A stretch of 64,000 nucleotides of DNA from Nitrospirillum amazonense (GCF_007828035.1 NZ_VITV01000018.1:1-64000); one strand, 5' to 3'; positions 26,471-35,900 are shown, counted from the first letter of the stretch. The notes: a model not told the origin generated them from the letters alone. A program made the numbers and translations.

Positions 26471-27445
26471 ATGGACATCAGCCAGATCGACCTGAACCTG
26501 CTGCACGTCTTCGACGCGCTGTACCGGGAACGGCAGGTGACGCGGGCCGGCCGGGCGCTGGGCCTGTCGCAGTCCGCCGTCAGCAACGCGCTGGCCCGCC
26601 TGCGCCAGCACATGGGCGACGACCTGTTCGTGCGCACCCCCACCGGCATGGTGCCCACCGCCGTGGCCGACACCATGGCCCGCCCGCTGCAAGGCGCCCT
26701 GGACCAGGTACGGGCCGCCCTGGCCGCCCGCCAGCCCTTCCTGCCGTGCGAGGCGCGGGACGCGATCACCGTGGGCCTGTCCGACCACGCCGAGTTCGTG
26801 CTGGGCCCGCCCCTGGTCTCAGCCCTGCGGGCAGAGGCGCCGGGCCTGTCCCTGGTGCTGCGCCACGCGGACAAGGACAACGCCCTGCCCGGGCTGGAAT
26901 CGGGCCTGCTGGACCTGGCGCTGGGCATGTTGCCCAACCCGCCCGCCCACATGACGCGGCAGATGCTGGTGCGCGACGGCCTGGCGGTGCTGATGCGTCC
27001 GGGTCACCCAGCCCTGGATTCCCCCTGGACCCTGGAGACCTACCTCGCCTATCCCCACCTGCTGGTCTCGGCCACCGCGTCCAAGGTGGGGGCGGTGGAC
27101 CGCATGCTGGAAACGGTGGGCCGGCAGCGCACCCTGGCGGTGGTGGCGTCCCACCTGCTGGCGGCCGCCCCCATGCTGCGCGACAGCGACCTGGTCTGCA
27201 CCATGCCGGCACGCGTGGCCCACCCGCTGGCCGACTCCTTCGGCCTGGCGGTGCTGCCCCCGCCTGCGGACATGCCGGTGGGTGACAAGCCAGCGGGCGG
27301 CATGCGCCTGTCCATGGTCTGGCACCGCCGCCTGGACAGCCATCCGGCCCACGCCTGGCTGCGCCGCCGGGTGGCGGAGGTCGCCCGGTCCCTGCCTCCC
27401 GTCCCCGGGGTCGCGGGCGGCGGGGGCGACACCGCCGCCGCTTGA
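26471..27445 (+). CDS. LysR-family transcriptional regulator
   Basis: A 324-residue regulator with an N-terminal winged HTH (LNLLHVFDALYRERQVTRAGRALGLSQSAVSNALARLR) and a substrate-binding domain of the NodD/nahR-like type (DAITVGLSDHAEFVLGPPL.., TLETYLAYPHLLVSA). ATG 26471 lies after the AT-rich divergent region; the longer ORF is not protein-like. It is divergent from the ygiD-like gene and most likely controls it; a Rieske oxygenase gene follows 77 nt downstream. Confidence 0.92.
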   Translation: MDISQIDLNLLHVFDALYRERQVTRAGRALGLSQSAVSNALARLRQHMGDDLFVRTPTGMVPTAVADTMARPLQGALDQVRAALAARQPFLPCEARDAITVGLSDHAEFVLGPPLVSALRAEAPGLSLVLRHADKDNALPGLESGLLDLALGMLPNPPAHMTRQMLVRDGLAVLMRPGHPALDSPWTLETYLAYPHLLVSATASKVGAVDRMLETVGRQRTLAVVASHLLAAAPMLRDSDLVCTMPARVAHPLADSFGLAVLPPPADMPVGDKPAGGMRLSMVWHRRLDSHPAHAWLRRRVAEVARSLPPVPGVAGGGGDTAAA

Positions 27446-27522
27446 CCTGCCTCATTGGCCGCCAATCGGCGGCGATGTAAAGTGCGGCCCCTGATTCTTC
27501 CCCCTGACCTGGTGACGACGCC

Positions 27523-28557
27523 TTGGCCGAGCCGAACTTTTTCCTGAACGACATCTGGTACTACGCCATGCCCGGCCGCACCCTGGCCGTGGGTGCCATG
27601 CGGGCGCAGACCCTGCTGGGCCAGCCGGTACTGTTCGGCCGCACCAAGGAGGGCGCCGTCTTCGCCCTGCGCGACATCTGCCCCCACCGCGGCATTCCGC
27701 TGTCCTGCGGCCGGTTCGACGGCAAGGAGGTGGAGTGCTGCTACCACGGCTGGCGCTTCGACCGGGAAGGCAAGTGCACCGACATCCCCTCACTGGTGGA
27801 GGGGCAGGAGTTCGACCTGAACCGCATCCGCGTGCGCAACTATCCGGTGCGGGAGATCAGCGGCAACGTCTGGATCTGGATGGGCGCCGGTGAGCCCGAC
27901 CAGGAACCGCCCCAGCCGCCGGGCCTGCCCGCCGACAAGCAGCCGGACATGGTCATGTCCATGGACTTCCCCTGCCACCTGGACCACGCGGTGGTGGGCC
28001 TGATGGACCCGGCCCACGGCCCCTTCGTCCACCAGTCCTGGTTCTGGCGCTCCACCAAGTCCATCCACGCCAAGGAGAAGGCCTTCGGCCCCGGCCCCTA
28101 CGGCTTCGTCATGAAGAAGCACCGGCCGTCCAGCAACTCGCGCGCCTACACCATCCTGGGCGGCGTGCCGGAGACGGAGATTTCCTTCCGCCTGCCCGGC
28201 ATCCGGACGGAGACCATCTCCACCGGCAAGCACACCGTCTGGAACCTGACGGCGGTGACGCCGGTGGATGAGGGCAACACCCGCATCACCAACCTGTTCT
28301 ACTGGACCCTGCCCTGGGCCAACCTGCTGAAGCCGGTGCTGCGCCCCATCGCGGAGCGTTTCCTGGGCCAGGACCGCGACGTGGTGGTGATGCAGCAGCA
28401 GGGCCTGCGCCACGACCCGACCCTGATGCTGATCAAGGACGCCGACACCCAGGCGCGTTGGTATTATCAGCTGAAGAACGAGTTCCGCCGCGCCCGGGAG
28501 GAGAAGCGCCCCTTCGAAAATCCCGTGCGCGACACCGTCCTGCGCTGGCGCAGCTGA
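27523..28557 (+). CDS. Rieske 2Fe-2S oxygenase, alpha-subunit type
   Basis: A 344-residue ring-hydroxylating or demethylating oxygenase component. The Rieske motif is split as CPHRGIPLSCGRF and CCYHGWRFD (C-x-H...C-x2-H). The mononuclear iron site is suggested by LDHAVVGLMDPAHGPFVH (H-x..-H). The start is TTG 27523 (AEPNFFLNDIWYYAMPG), close to the family N-terminus. No reductase or ferredoxin gene is adjacent, so the electron supply must come from elsewhere. The substrate is unknown; the LysR and ring-cleavage neighbours suggest aromatic metabolism. Confidence 0.9.
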   Translation: MAEPNFFLNDIWYYAMPGRTLAVGAMRAQTLLGQPVLFGRTKEGAVFALRDICPHRGIPLSCGRFDGKEVECCYHGWRFDREGKCTDIPSLVEGQEFDLNRIRVRNYPVREISGNVWIWMGAGEPDQEPPQPPGLPADKQPDMVMSMDFPCHLDHAVVGLMDPAHGPFVHQSWFWRSTKSIHAKEKAFGPGPYGFVMKKHRPSSNSRAYTILGGVPETEISFRLPGIRTETISTGKHTVWNLTAVTPVDEGNTRITNLFYWTLPWANLLKPVLRPIAERFLGQDRDVVVMQQQGLRHDPTLMLIKDADTQARWYYQLKNEFRRAREEKRPFENPVRDTVLRWRS

Positions 28558-28610
28558 GGGGTCGATCCGCTATAGTCATGTCCGACCCGCTCGCTGATGA
28601 GAGACCGGAC

Positions 28611-30416
28611 ATGACCGCAACCGCTGAAACCACCATCGACCTCGGGCCCCTGCCCAACTGGGACCTGTCCGACCTGTACAGCGGGCCGGACAGCCCCCGG
28701 CTGCGGGCGGATCTGGAGCGGGTGGAGCGCGAAGCCCAGGCCTTCCATGGCCGCTATTCGGGCAAGCTGCCCGGCCTGTCGGGCAAGGAGCTGGGCCAGG
28801 CCGTCGCCACGTACGAGGCGCTGGATGAGACGCTGACGCGCATCATGAGCTACGCCGGCCTGCTCTACGCCGGCGACCAGAGCGATGGCGCCATCGCCCG
28901 CTTCTACCAATCCATGCAGGAGAAGGTGACCGCCGTCTCGGTCCACCTGCTGTTCTTCACGCTGGAGCTGAACCAGCTGTCCGACAAGGACATCGACGCC
29001 AAGCTGAAGGCGCCGGAGTTGCGGCGCTACGCCGCCTGGCTGCGCGACGTGCGCATCTTCCGCGCCCACCAGCTGTCGGATGAGCTGGAGCGCTTCCTGC
29101 ATGAGAAGGCGGTGGTGGGCCGCAATGCCTGGACCCGCCTGTTCGATGAGACCATGGCGTCGTTACGCTTCCGTATCGATGGCCAGGATCTGACCTCGGC
29201 AGAGGCCCTGAACCTCCTGTCGGCGCCGGAAGCCGCCACGCGCGAGGCGGCGGCCATCGAAATCGGCGCCGTGCTGGGCCGCAACATCAAGCTGTTCGCG
29301 CTGATTACCAACACGCTCGCCAAGGATAAGGAGATCGAGGACAAGTGGCGCCGCTATGACCAGCCCTGGTCGTCGCGCAACCTGTCCAACCGCGTCGAGG
29401 ACGCGGTGGTGGAGGCGCTGGTGGGTGCGGTCAAGGACAGCTACCCCGCCCTGTCGCACCGCTATTACAAACTGAAGGCCAAGTGGTTCGGCGGCGACAC
29501 CCTGGACTACTGGGATCGCAACGCCCCCCTGCCCGACGTCGCGGAGCGCACCATCCCCTGGGAGGAGGCGCGGGAAATCGTGCTGTCCTCCTACGCGCGC
29601 TTCAGCCCCGACCTGGCTGGCGTGGGCCGCCGCTTCTTCGATAACGCCTGGATCGACGCCCCGGTGCGGCCGGGGAAGAACCCCGGCGCCTTCGCCCACC
29701 CCACGGTGCCCAGCGCCCATCCCTATCTGCTGGTCAACTACATGGGCAAGACGCGGGACGTCATGACGCTGGCCCATGAGCTGGGCCACGGCGTGCACCA
29801 GGTGCTGGCCGGCGGCCAGGGCCATCTGCAATCCGACACACCCCTGACCCTGGCGGAGACGGCCAGCGTGTTCGGGGAGATGCTGACCTTCCGGGGCCTG
29901 CTGGCCGCCGAGACCGACCCCGCCCGCCGCCGCGCCCTGCTGGCCGGCAAGGTGGAGGACATGCTGAACACCGTGGTGCGCCAGACGGCGTTCTATGATT
30001 TCGAGCGCCGCGTCCACAGCGAGCGGCGCCAGGGCGAACTGTCGGAAGAGCGGCTGGGCGAAATCTGGCAGGCGGTGCAGACGGAAAGCCTGGGGCCGGC
30101 ACTGCGATTCGACGCGGGCTATGCCACCTATTGGTCGTACATCCCGCACTTCATCCACTCGCCCTTCTACGTCTACGCCTACGCTTTCGGCGACTGCCTG
30201 GTGAACAGCCTCTACGCCGCGTTCGAGGAAGCGTCGGCCCACAACGGGTCCGAGGCCTTCGCGCGCCGCTATCTGGAGATGCTGGCGGCCGGCGGCACCA
30301 AGCGGCATAAGGAACTGCTGGCGCCCTTCAGCCTGGACGCCACCGACCCCGCCTTCTGGCACAAGGGCCTGGGCATGCTGAAGGGCTTCATCGATGAGCT
30401 GGAGGCGCTGGGCTGA
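28611..30416 (+). CDS. pepF: M3-family oligoendopeptidase (PepF-like)
   Basis: A 601-residue zinc metallopeptidase that degrades short peptides in the cytoplasm. The zinc motif is TLAHELGHGVHQ (HExxH), with the third ligand Glu in LTLAETASVFGE. The N-terminal PepF-type helical domain starts at LPNWDLSDLYSGPDSPRL. ATG 28611 is used (GAGAG upstream); ATG 28578, preceded by TATAGT, would add 11 residues. It follows the Rieske gene by 53 nt on the same strand but the functions are unrelated. Confidence 0.92.
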   Translation: MTATAETTIDLGPLPNWDLSDLYSGPDSPRLRADLERVEREAQAFHGRYSGKLPGLSGKELGQAVATYEALDETLTRIMSYAGLLYAGDQSDGAIARFYQSMQEKVTAVSVHLLFFTLELNQLSDKDIDAKLKAPELRRYAAWLRDVRIFRAHQLSDELERFLHEKAVVGRNAWTRLFDETMASLRFRIDGQDLTSAEALNLLSAPEAATREAAAIEIGAVLGRNIKLFALITNTLAKDKEIEDKWRRYDQPWSSRNLSNRVEDAVVEALVGAVKDSYPALSHRYYKLKAKWFGGDTLDYWDRNAPLPDVAERTIPWEEAREIVLSSYARFSPDLAGVGRRFFDNAWIDAPVRPGKNPGAFAHPTVPSAHPYLLVNYMGKTRDVMTLAHELGHGVHQVLAGGQGHLQSDTPLTLAETASVFGEMLTFRGLLAAETDPARRRALLAGKVEDMLNTVVRQTAFYDFERRVHSERRQGELSEERLGEIWQAVQTESLGPALRFDAGYATYWSYIPHFIHSPFYVYAYAFGDCLVNSLYAAFEEASAHNGSEAFARRYLEMLAAGGTKRHKELLAPFSLDATDPAFWHKGLGMLKGFIDELEALG

Positions 30417-30495
30417 GCGCCCGCCGGTTCGTCACCTTTCCGATTCGGGTCTTCCCGATCTTGGGGCATTCCTCCTGGTACGAAGAACAACACCC

Positions 30496-31044
30496 ATGAA
30501 CCATCGCATTTCCCGCCTGGGCCTTGGCCTGCTGGCAGCCCTGGCTTGCAGCGCCGCCGCGGGCACGGCGCTGGCGGCCGCCCCCAAGCATGAAACGGGT
30601 AAGCACGAGGCGGCCAAGAAGCCGCCGGCCAAGGCCAAGGACCTGAACGGCTGGGGCCAGGTCACCTGGGGCATGACCCACAAGCAGATCCTAGCCGCCT
30701 ATCCCAAGGCGCGGGAGTTCGAAATGGGGAACGGCGCACATGTCCGCTACCTGTTCGGCCTGGAAAGCGTGCGCCTGGGCGGCTGCGCCTATGCCGTCGA
30801 CTTCGAGATGAAGAAGAACGCCCTACGCCGCGTCACCCTCTACGGCCAGGAAGCGTCCAAAGAATGCGGTGACGGCGTCGACGCGCAGTTGGTGAAGCAG
30901 CTGGGCGCCCCCGCCGGCCGGCAAAAGGACGCCGAATCGGCCAGCGCCGAATGGAAGGCCGGCCACACCAAGGTCACCCTGCGCCGGGGCATCGGCAAGG
31001 CCGTCCGCAAGGTGGCGCCGGTGGTGGAATACCAGCCGAAGTAA
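30496..31044 (+). CDS. Exported hypothetical protein
   Basis: A 182-residue protein with a clear Sec signal peptide (MNHRISRLGLGLLAALACSAAAGTALAAAPK), followed by a Lys/Ala/His-rich stretch and a compact domain (about 50-150) starting WGQVTWGMTHKQILAAYPKA. The WGM..EV/QI..YP pattern resembles secreted proteins of unknown function that occur widely in Proteobacteria. Two Cys (GGCAYAVDF, SKECGDG) could form a disulfide. I do not recognise the family with confidence. Confidence 0.8.
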   Translation: MNHRISRLGLGLLAALACSAAAGTALAAAPKHETGKHEAAKKPPAKAKDLNGWGQVTWGMTHKQILAAYPKAREFEMGNGAHVRYLFGLESVRLGGCAYAVDFEMKKNALRRVTLYGQEASKECGDGVDAQLVKQLGAPAGRQKDAESASAEWKAGHTKVTLRRGIGKAVRKVAPVVEYQPK

Positions 31045-31055
31045 GGGCCGATTTT

Positions 31056-31469
31056 TTAGGCCGGCTCGCTGGCCTGCGCACGCAGGGCAATGATCCCCTG
31101 CCGTGTGGCCATCCATTCGGGCTCCTCCTTGAAAGCGGCCTTACTTCGATGAACCCTCGCCATCAGTGATGCCGGCCAGTTTTCTCCACCCCGCTTATGG
31201 TTGCGGATGGCCTGCTCAAGCCAGTCGGCATTGAAGCCCTCCCAGACACCAGCCACGTCAAACAAGTTTGGGAGACATACGGGACGGACTTCATCCCGGT
31301 GAATGGTGTCGAGTTCGTCGATACTGTAAGGCGACGCCGACAGCACCCTGATTCGCCAATCGCGGTCCTCCGACACCTCAGTGTCCAGGTACATCCACGA
31401 CAAAGCATTCCAAACTGGGCGGCGCGCTTGCAACTGCGCTTCTGAAAACCAATTGTCGCCGCCGCTCAT
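31056..31469 (-). CDS. Hypothetical protein (DUF7079-like)
   Basis: A 137-residue protein with the pattern RRPVWNALSWMYLDTEV..DWRIRVLSASPYSIDELDTIHRDEVRPVCLPNLFDVAGVWEGFNADWLEQ, typical of DUF7079-like proteins (family recalled, not searched). ATG 31469 (MSGGDNWFSEAQLQ) is chosen because the longer ORF crosses the ATP synthase terminator hairpin. Its codon choice is less GC-extreme than neighbouring genes, which could suggest recent acquisition. Function unknown. Confidence 0.65.
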   Translation of the reverse strand: MSGGDNWFSEAQLQARRPVWNALSWMYLDTEVSEDRDWRIRVLSASPYSIDELDTIHRDEVRPVCLPNLFDVAGVWEGFNADWLEQAIRNHKRGGENWPASLMARVHRSKAAFKEEPEWMATRQGIIALRAQASEPA

Positions 31470-31531
31470 TTGGACCGCCAAGTTGCCGCCATCATAGACC
31501 CAACAGCGTATCGCGCCCCAATCTCCGAAGC

Positions 31532-31565
31532 AAAAAGGGCGGCCCCCATTGGGACCGCCCTTTTT
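31532..31565 (-). terminator. Terminator of the F0 ATP synthase operon
   Basis: Inverted repeat AAAAAGGGCGG / CCGCCCTTTTT with T/A runs on both sides, 28 nt beyond the b-subunit stop on the minus strand. The run of T on both strands makes it work in either direction. Confidence 0.85.
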
Positions 31566-31593
31566 CATTTCGGCTGTGCCTTCTGATCAGAGA

Positions 31594-32085
31594 TCAATGC
31601 AACTTGCCAGGCAGTTCCTCGATGGCCGAGGCCACCATGGCGTCGCTGCGCGACTGGTCAATGGTCTGGGCCAGCAGCGATTCGGTGGCGGCCAGGGCCA
31701 CGTCGACGGCCAGGCTGCGCACCTGCTGCAGGGCGGCGGCCTCGGCCTGGGCGATCTTCTCCAGGGCCTGGGCCTCGCGGCGCTTCAGGGTCGCCTCCAG
31801 GTCCGCTTCCGCGTGCTGGCGGATGCGGTCGGCCTCTTCGCGGGCGGCGGCGATGATGGCGTCAGCCTCCTTCATCGCGTCGCGCTGCTTCTTCTGATAG
31901 GCGGTCAGGGCCGCCTCGGCGTCCTGGCGCAGCTTCTGCGCGGTCTCGATCTCCAGGCGGATCTTCTCGGCGCGAGCGTCCAGGCTCTTGCCCAGGGCGC
32001 CGAAGCCGCCCTTCCAGATCACCAGGGCGAAAAAGACGACGAAGGCGACGCCAACCCAGAAAGTGGGATTCTGCAGATCGAACAT
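31594..32085 (-). CDS. atpF: ATP synthase F0 subunit b
   Basis: Stator subunit b of the F0 sector: one N-terminal transmembrane helix (FWVGVAFVVFFALVIWKG) followed by a long charged coiled coil of Ala/Glu/Lys/Arg repeats (163 residues). ATG 32085 overlaps the b' stop by one base (TGATG); GTG 32088 is the alternative. It is the last gene of atpI-atpB-atpE-b'-b. Confidence 0.94.
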   Translation of the reverse strand: MFDLQNPTFWVGVAFVVFFALVIWKGGFGALGKSLDARAEKIRLEIETAQKLRQDAEAALTAYQKKQRDAMKEADAIIAAAREEADRIRQHAEADLEATLKRREAQALEKIAQAEAAALQQVRSLAVDVALAATESLLAQTIDQSRSDAMVASAIEELPGKLH

Positions 32086-32738
32086 CACGCACGCTCCTTC
32101 AGGGCGGCATCGACGGCGCCATCGACGCCGGCCTGATCGGGCTCGACACCCGCCAGCTTGGCGACGGCAGCGGCAGCAGCCTCGGCGGCCACGGCGCGGA
32201 CGTTGGCGAGAGCTGTCTGCTTCTGGCCCTCGATGCGGGCCTCGGCTTCCTTCTGCTTGGCGGCCAGACCGGCGACGACATCGGCCGTGCGCTTGGCGGC
32301 CGCGGCGTCGGCCGTGGCGGCGGTGTCGTTCAACAGCTTGTGGGCGCCGGCGCGGGCCTCGGCCACCGCCTTCTCATAGGCGGCGACGATGGCGTCGGTC
32401 TCAGCCTTCAGCTGCGTGGCCTTGTCCAGGTCGCCGGAAATCTTGGCCTCGCGAGCCTCCAGAACGGCGCCGACGCGCGGCAGGCCGACCTTGGACACCA
32501 GCACGTAGAGCGTGCCGAAGGTGATGGCCAGCCAGAAAATCTGTGACGCGAACGTCTTGGTGTTCAGCTGGGGCAGACCCTTTTCGTCATGCACGCCAGC
32601 CTCGTGCTCCACGCTGTCCGTCGCGTGGGCGGTTTCTTCACCCGACTGCGCGAACGACGGCGTGCCGCCCAGGGCCACCGTCAGGACGGCGGCGGCGGCA
32701 AGGCCCTTCAGCCACACCATGAGCCTTGGATTCACCAT
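32085..32738 (-). CDS. atpG: ATP synthase F0 subunit b'
   Basis: Second b-type stator subunit, diagnostic of alphaproteobacteria and photosynthetic lineages. The 217 residues include an unusual N-terminal hydrophobic leader (MVNPRLMVWLKGLAAAAVLTVALGG..FAQ) resembling a signal peptide, then an acidic His-containing linker, a transmembrane helix (IFWLAITFGTLYVLVSKVGLP) and a coiled coil. ATG 32738 has AAGGTGATC upstream. The leader is longer than in typical b' proteins (about 160-185 residues). Confidence 0.92.
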   Translation of the reverse strand: MVNPRLMVWLKGLAAAAVLTVALGGTPSFAQSGEETAHATDSVEHEAGVHDEKGLPQLNTKTFASQIFWLAITFGTLYVLVSKVGLPRVGAVLEAREAKISGDLDKATQLKAETDAIVAAYEKAVAEARAGAHKLLNDTAATADAAAAKRTADVVAGLAAKQKEAEARIEGQKQTALANVRAVAAEAAAAAVAKLAGVEPDQAGVDGAVDAALKERA

Positions 32739-33008
32739 GAAGATCACCTTGATTGCGAGATCGCCCGGGTTTTGGGCTGGCGCCAAGCCCAACCACGGAA
32801 CCTTGACCGTGGGGGATGCCCAGCACCGGGCCATCGCCGGAAATCGGATCGGAACCTGCGATGAAGCGCTGCCAGAATGAGGGCCGGACATGGGATTGGG
32901 GGCGGTGGCCGGCAAACGCCAACCCCGCCCCGTCCCTGTCAATACCGTGAAGCAATCCCCAGAGGGGCCGCCTCGCGGGGCCGTTCCATCAACGCCCGGA
33001 TAACAGGC

Positions 33009-33233
33009 TTAGGTGAACAGGATCAGGAAGGCGATCAGCAGCGCGAACAGCGCCACGGCTTCGGTCAGCGCGAAGCCCAGAATGCCGATCGGGAACACGG
33101 AGGCGCGGGCGGCCGGGTTGCGGCCCACGGAGGCGATCAGGTTGGCGAAGATGTTGCCGATGCCGATGCCGACACCAGCCAGGGCGAACATGGCCAGACC
33201 GGCGCCGATGAACTTAGCGGCTTGCGGATCCAT
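33009..33233 (-). CDS. atpE: ATP synthase F0 subunit c
   Basis: A 74-residue hairpin of two transmembrane helices forming the proton-translocating ring. The polar loop is RNPAA and the essential carboxylate is E58 in [18 protein letters not shown]; the Gly-rich first helix reads [12 protein letters not shown]. There is no Na+-type ligand set visible, so a proton ring is likely. It is 276 nt from the b' start, a wider gap than the other genes. Confidence 0.97.
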   Translation of the reverse strand: MDPQAAKFIGAGLAMFALAGVGIGIGNIFANLIASVGRNPAARASVFPIGILGFALTEAVALFALLIAFLILFT

Positions 33234-33302
33234 TATAGACTTCCTCTGTGTGATGGAACGGTTGAAGGGTGAAGACAGGCCCTACGGTCGGACGATCGCG
33301 GC

Positions 33303-34052
33303 TTAGTGCAGCTCGATGGCGTCGCGGATGTAGAGGCAGGTCAGGATGGTGAAGACGTAAGCCTGCAGGAAGGCGACCATGATCTCGAAGCCGATCAGGG
33401 CCACGTTGATCGCCACCGGCACGGCACCGGCCAGCCAGCCAACGGCGCCCAGGGCACCGATCATGGTGATCGTGAACCCGGCGAAGACCTTCAGCATGGT
33501 GTGGCCCGCCATCATGTTGGCGAACAGTCGGATGGACAGGCTGACCGGCCGCATCAGATACGAAATGATCTCGATGGGGATCAGGATGGGCGCCAAGGCG
33601 ATGGGCGCGCCCGAGGGGAAGAAGAAGCTGAAGAAGTGGAAACCGTGGCGGATCAGCGCCACCAGGGTCACGAACACAAACACCAGGGCCGCCAGCGTGA
33701 AGGTCACGATGATGTGGCTGGTGAAGGTGAAGGTGCCGGGAACCATGCCGATCATGTTGCCGAACAGCACGAAGGCGAAGATCGAGAACACCAGCGGGAA
33801 GTACGGGCGCGCCTGGGCGCCGGCGTTGTCCCGCACCATGCCCGATACGAATTCGTAAAGCAGCTCCGCCACCGACTGCAGCCGGCCGGGGACCAGGGCG
33901 CGCGACGCGGTGCCGGCGACCAGCAGGCCGGTGACGAGCACGGCCGCGACCACCATGTAGAGGGAGGAATTGGTGAAGGAGACGTCGTGCCCGGCGAGAT
34001 GCAGAGGAACGATCTGCTCGATGCGAAACTGATGCAGCGGATCAGTGGCCAC
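33303..34052 (-). CDS. atpB: ATP synthase F0 subunit a
   Basis: The half-channel subunit, 249 residues with five or more transmembrane helices. The essential Arg lies in LSIRLFANMMAGH, with the late helix AFLQAYVFTILTCLYIRDA. Start GTG 34052 (VATDPLHQFRIEQ) is favoured because GAGGGG lies 5 nt upstream; ATG 34070 has no proper ribosome site. It overlaps atpI by 11 nt, indicating translational coupling. Confidence 0.96.
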   Translation of the reverse strand: MATDPLHQFRIEQIVPLHLAGHDVSFTNSSLYMVVAAVLVTGLLVAGTASRALVPGRLQSVAELLYEFVSGMVRDNAGAQARPYFPLVFSIFAFVLFGNMIGMVPGTFTFTSHIIVTFTLAALVFVFVTLVALIRHGFHFFSFFFPSGAPIALAPILIPIEIISYLMRPVSLSIRLFANMMAGHTMLKVFAGFTITMIGALGAVGWLAGAVPVAINVALIGFEIMVAFLQAYVFTILTCLYIRDAIELH

Positions 34053-34446
34053 GATTCCCCTCACCTTCATCCTTGGCGGGGGTGGAGTTGGTTCCGCCCC
34101 CTGAGTTGGCGCCCGTGTCCGGTCGCCGATATCCCACCGCGTATCCCATGCCGTTGACGGCCCGGTATACATTCAACATCGCGGCAGCCGACCCCAGGAC
34201 GAACATCACGATCAGTCCCCAGGGCGACGTGCCCAGCCAGCGGTCGATGACCAAACCGCCACCGACACCGACCACCATCGCCGCGACCAACTCGGCACCG
34301 ATGCGAAACGCGACGCCCAGCCAACCGTTTCCCGCCTCGTCCTTCCGCTGTGTGGGAGAGGAGGAGGAAGACTCGGCGCTCCGTCGCGCATCCCGCAAGC
34401 GGGCCTCAAGCTCATCCAAGGAAGGCGGGGGTGTCTGGTCCGTCAA
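34042..34446 (-). CDS. atpI: AtpI-family ATP synthase assembly protein
   Basis: A 134-residue small membrane protein that begins the F0 operon. A charged, Ser-rich cytoplasmic N-terminus precedes two hydrophobic helices (FRIGAELVAAMVVGVGGGLVIDRWLG and GLIVMFVLGSAAAMLNVYRAV). The AtpI family assists assembly of the c-ring. Start is TTG 34446; 34513-34541 upstream holds a strong promoter. Confidence 0.9.
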   Translation of the reverse strand: MTDQTPPPSLDELEARLRDARRSAESSSSSPTQRKDEAGNGWLGVAFRIGAELVAAMVVGVGGGLVIDRWLGTSPWGLIVMFVLGSAAAMLNVYRAVNGMGYAVGYRRPDTGANSGGGTNSTPAKDEGEGNRGH

Positions 34447-34512
34447 GGTCTAAACCCCTGGAGGTATGCCCCTTCCGCCGCATTGGAGTCGTCGCCATGC
34501 GAAAGCGGCGGC

Positions 34513-34541
34513 ACCATACGGGGCGGTACACCCCCTGTCAA
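34513..34541 (-). promoter_or_regulatory. Sigma-70-type promoter of the F0 operon
   Basis: On the minus strand TTGACA (34536-34541) is followed by exactly 17 nt and TATGGT (34513-34518). It lies about 70 nt upstream of the atpI start. Confidence 0.65.
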
Positions 34542-34626
34542 GTCGCAAAAGCACAGTGCCAAGTGTATGATTCTAAAGGACTATTTTATCGCCCCGCGCG
34601 GCACGCGCAGGTGCGGTGCCACGAGC

Positions 34627-35139
34627 TCAACCGCCGCCGCGCGCGCCACCCTGCGTAGCACCGCCGCCCATGCCAGGCTCGGCCCCCGGCGCCAGCACCG
34701 TTGCCTCGACGGTAAGGGGGGCCGCGGCCTTGAAGCGCAGGGTCAAATGGACGCGTTGCCCCACCACCAGCGGCTGGGTCAGGCCCATGAGCATGATGTG
34801 CGGCCCCTCGGGCTTCAGCGTCACCGTGCCGCCGGCCGGCAGCGCCACGCCATCGGCCAGCGGCCGCATGCGGGCGATTCCGTCCACCACCTCCGCCATG
34901 TGGATCTGGGCCACCTTGCCCACGTCAGCCTCCACCCCCACCAGCCGGTCGGCCGGCCCCTTGTTGTGCAGGGTGAGGAAGGCGACACCGGCCCGGGCGC
35001 CCCGGATGGTGGGCCGCGACCAGGCGGCGGTGGCCTCGATGGCCGGCGCCGGCGCCTCCTGGGCCACGGCCGGCGCGACGGCCATCACCGGCGCGGCGGC
35101 GATCATCAGCGACGCGAGAAGGGAGCGGATGCGGACCAT
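34627..35139 (-). CDS. Copper chaperone PCu(A)C
   Basis: A 170-residue periplasmic Cu(I) chaperone (DUF461) that helps load the CuA/CuB centres of cytochrome oxidase. A Sec signal (ends PAVAQ) precedes a cupredoxin-like domain with the ligand pattern HMAEVVDGIARM and, 22 residues on, GPHIMLMGL (HxM). The C-terminus is Gly-rich. The SCO gene lies upstream on the same strand (89 nt), matching a Cu-delivery pair. Confidence 0.92.
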   Translation of the reverse strand: MVRIRSLLASLMIAAAPVMAVAPAVAQEAPAPAIEATAAWSRPTIRGARAGVAFLTLHNKGPADRLVGVEADVGKVAQIHMAEVVDGIARMRPLADGVALPAGGTVTLKPEGPHIMLMGLTQPLVVGQRVHLTLRFKAAAPLTVEATVLAPGAEPGMGGGATQGGARGGG

Positions 35140-35228
35140 GGTTTGCCCTTGTTTAGGATGCGACGGGCCCCCTCTGCCCCATCAGGGCGGGATGTCGCAA
35201 TTGGACAGAAGCGCCTAGCTGATGGCCC

Positions 35229-35900
35229 CTACTTCCCGGCCGCCCCCTTGGCCATGGCCTCGCGGATGCCCTTCACCATGTCCTCCGCCGTGGTGCCCCG
35301 GGCGAAGATGGTGGCCAGGCGATTGTCCGGGTCCATGAGGTAGACGTAGGTGGAATGGTCCATCAGGTAGTTTTCCGGGTCGTCGCCGGCCACCTTGGCG
35401 GCGTAGACCCGCCAGGCGCGCGTGGCGGCGGACACCTGGGCGGCCGTGCCGGTCAGGCCCACCAGGCGGGGATGGAACTGGGCGACATAGTCCGACAGCT
35501 GCTGCGGCGTGTCGCGGCCGGGATCGACGCTGATGAAGATGGGCTGCACCTTGTCGCCCTCCGCCCCCAGCTGGTCCATGGCCTGGGCCATGACCTGCAG
35601 CTCGGTGGGGCAGATGTCCGGGCAGAAGGTGTAGCCGAAGAACATCAGCCGCCAGGACCCGGCGTAGCTTTTCTCCGTCACCGTCTTGCCGGACTGGTCC
35701 ACCAGGGTGAAGGGGCCGCCCACGGCCACGCCCGGCACGATCTGGCCGCCGCCGCCCGAGGCCGGGGCGGCACCCGTGCTGCTGGCGCTGGACGCGGGGC
35801 GGGAGGACGGCGGCGCCCCCAGCCACCAGGCCACCAGGGCCGCGAAGGCGAGCGCCGGCACCAGGGTGACCAGCAGGCGGATCAGACGTTTCTTGGCCAT
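35229..35900 (-). CDS. SCO family copper-binding protein
   Basis: A 223-residue SCO1/SenC/PrrC-type thioredoxin-fold protein that inserts copper into cytochrome c oxidase. An N-terminal membrane helix is followed by a Ser/Ala/Gly linker and the domain. The Cu-binding CPDIC motif lies in GYTFCPDICPTELQVM and the conserved His in LMDHSTYVYLMD. It is paired with the PCu(A)C gene. ATG 35900 begins MAKKRLIRLL, and no upstream alternative is better. Confidence 0.93.
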   Translation of the reverse strand: MAKKRLIRLLVTLVPALAFAALVAWWLGAPPSSRPASSASSTGAAPASGGGGQIVPGVAVGGPFTLVDQSGKTVTEKSYAGSWRLMFFGYTFCPDICPTELQVMAQAMDQLGAEGDKVQPIFISVDPGRDTPQQLSDYVAQFHPRLVGLTGTAAQVSAATRAWRVYAAKVAGDDPENYLMDHSTYVYLMDPDNRLATIFARGTTAEDMVKGIREAMAKGAAGK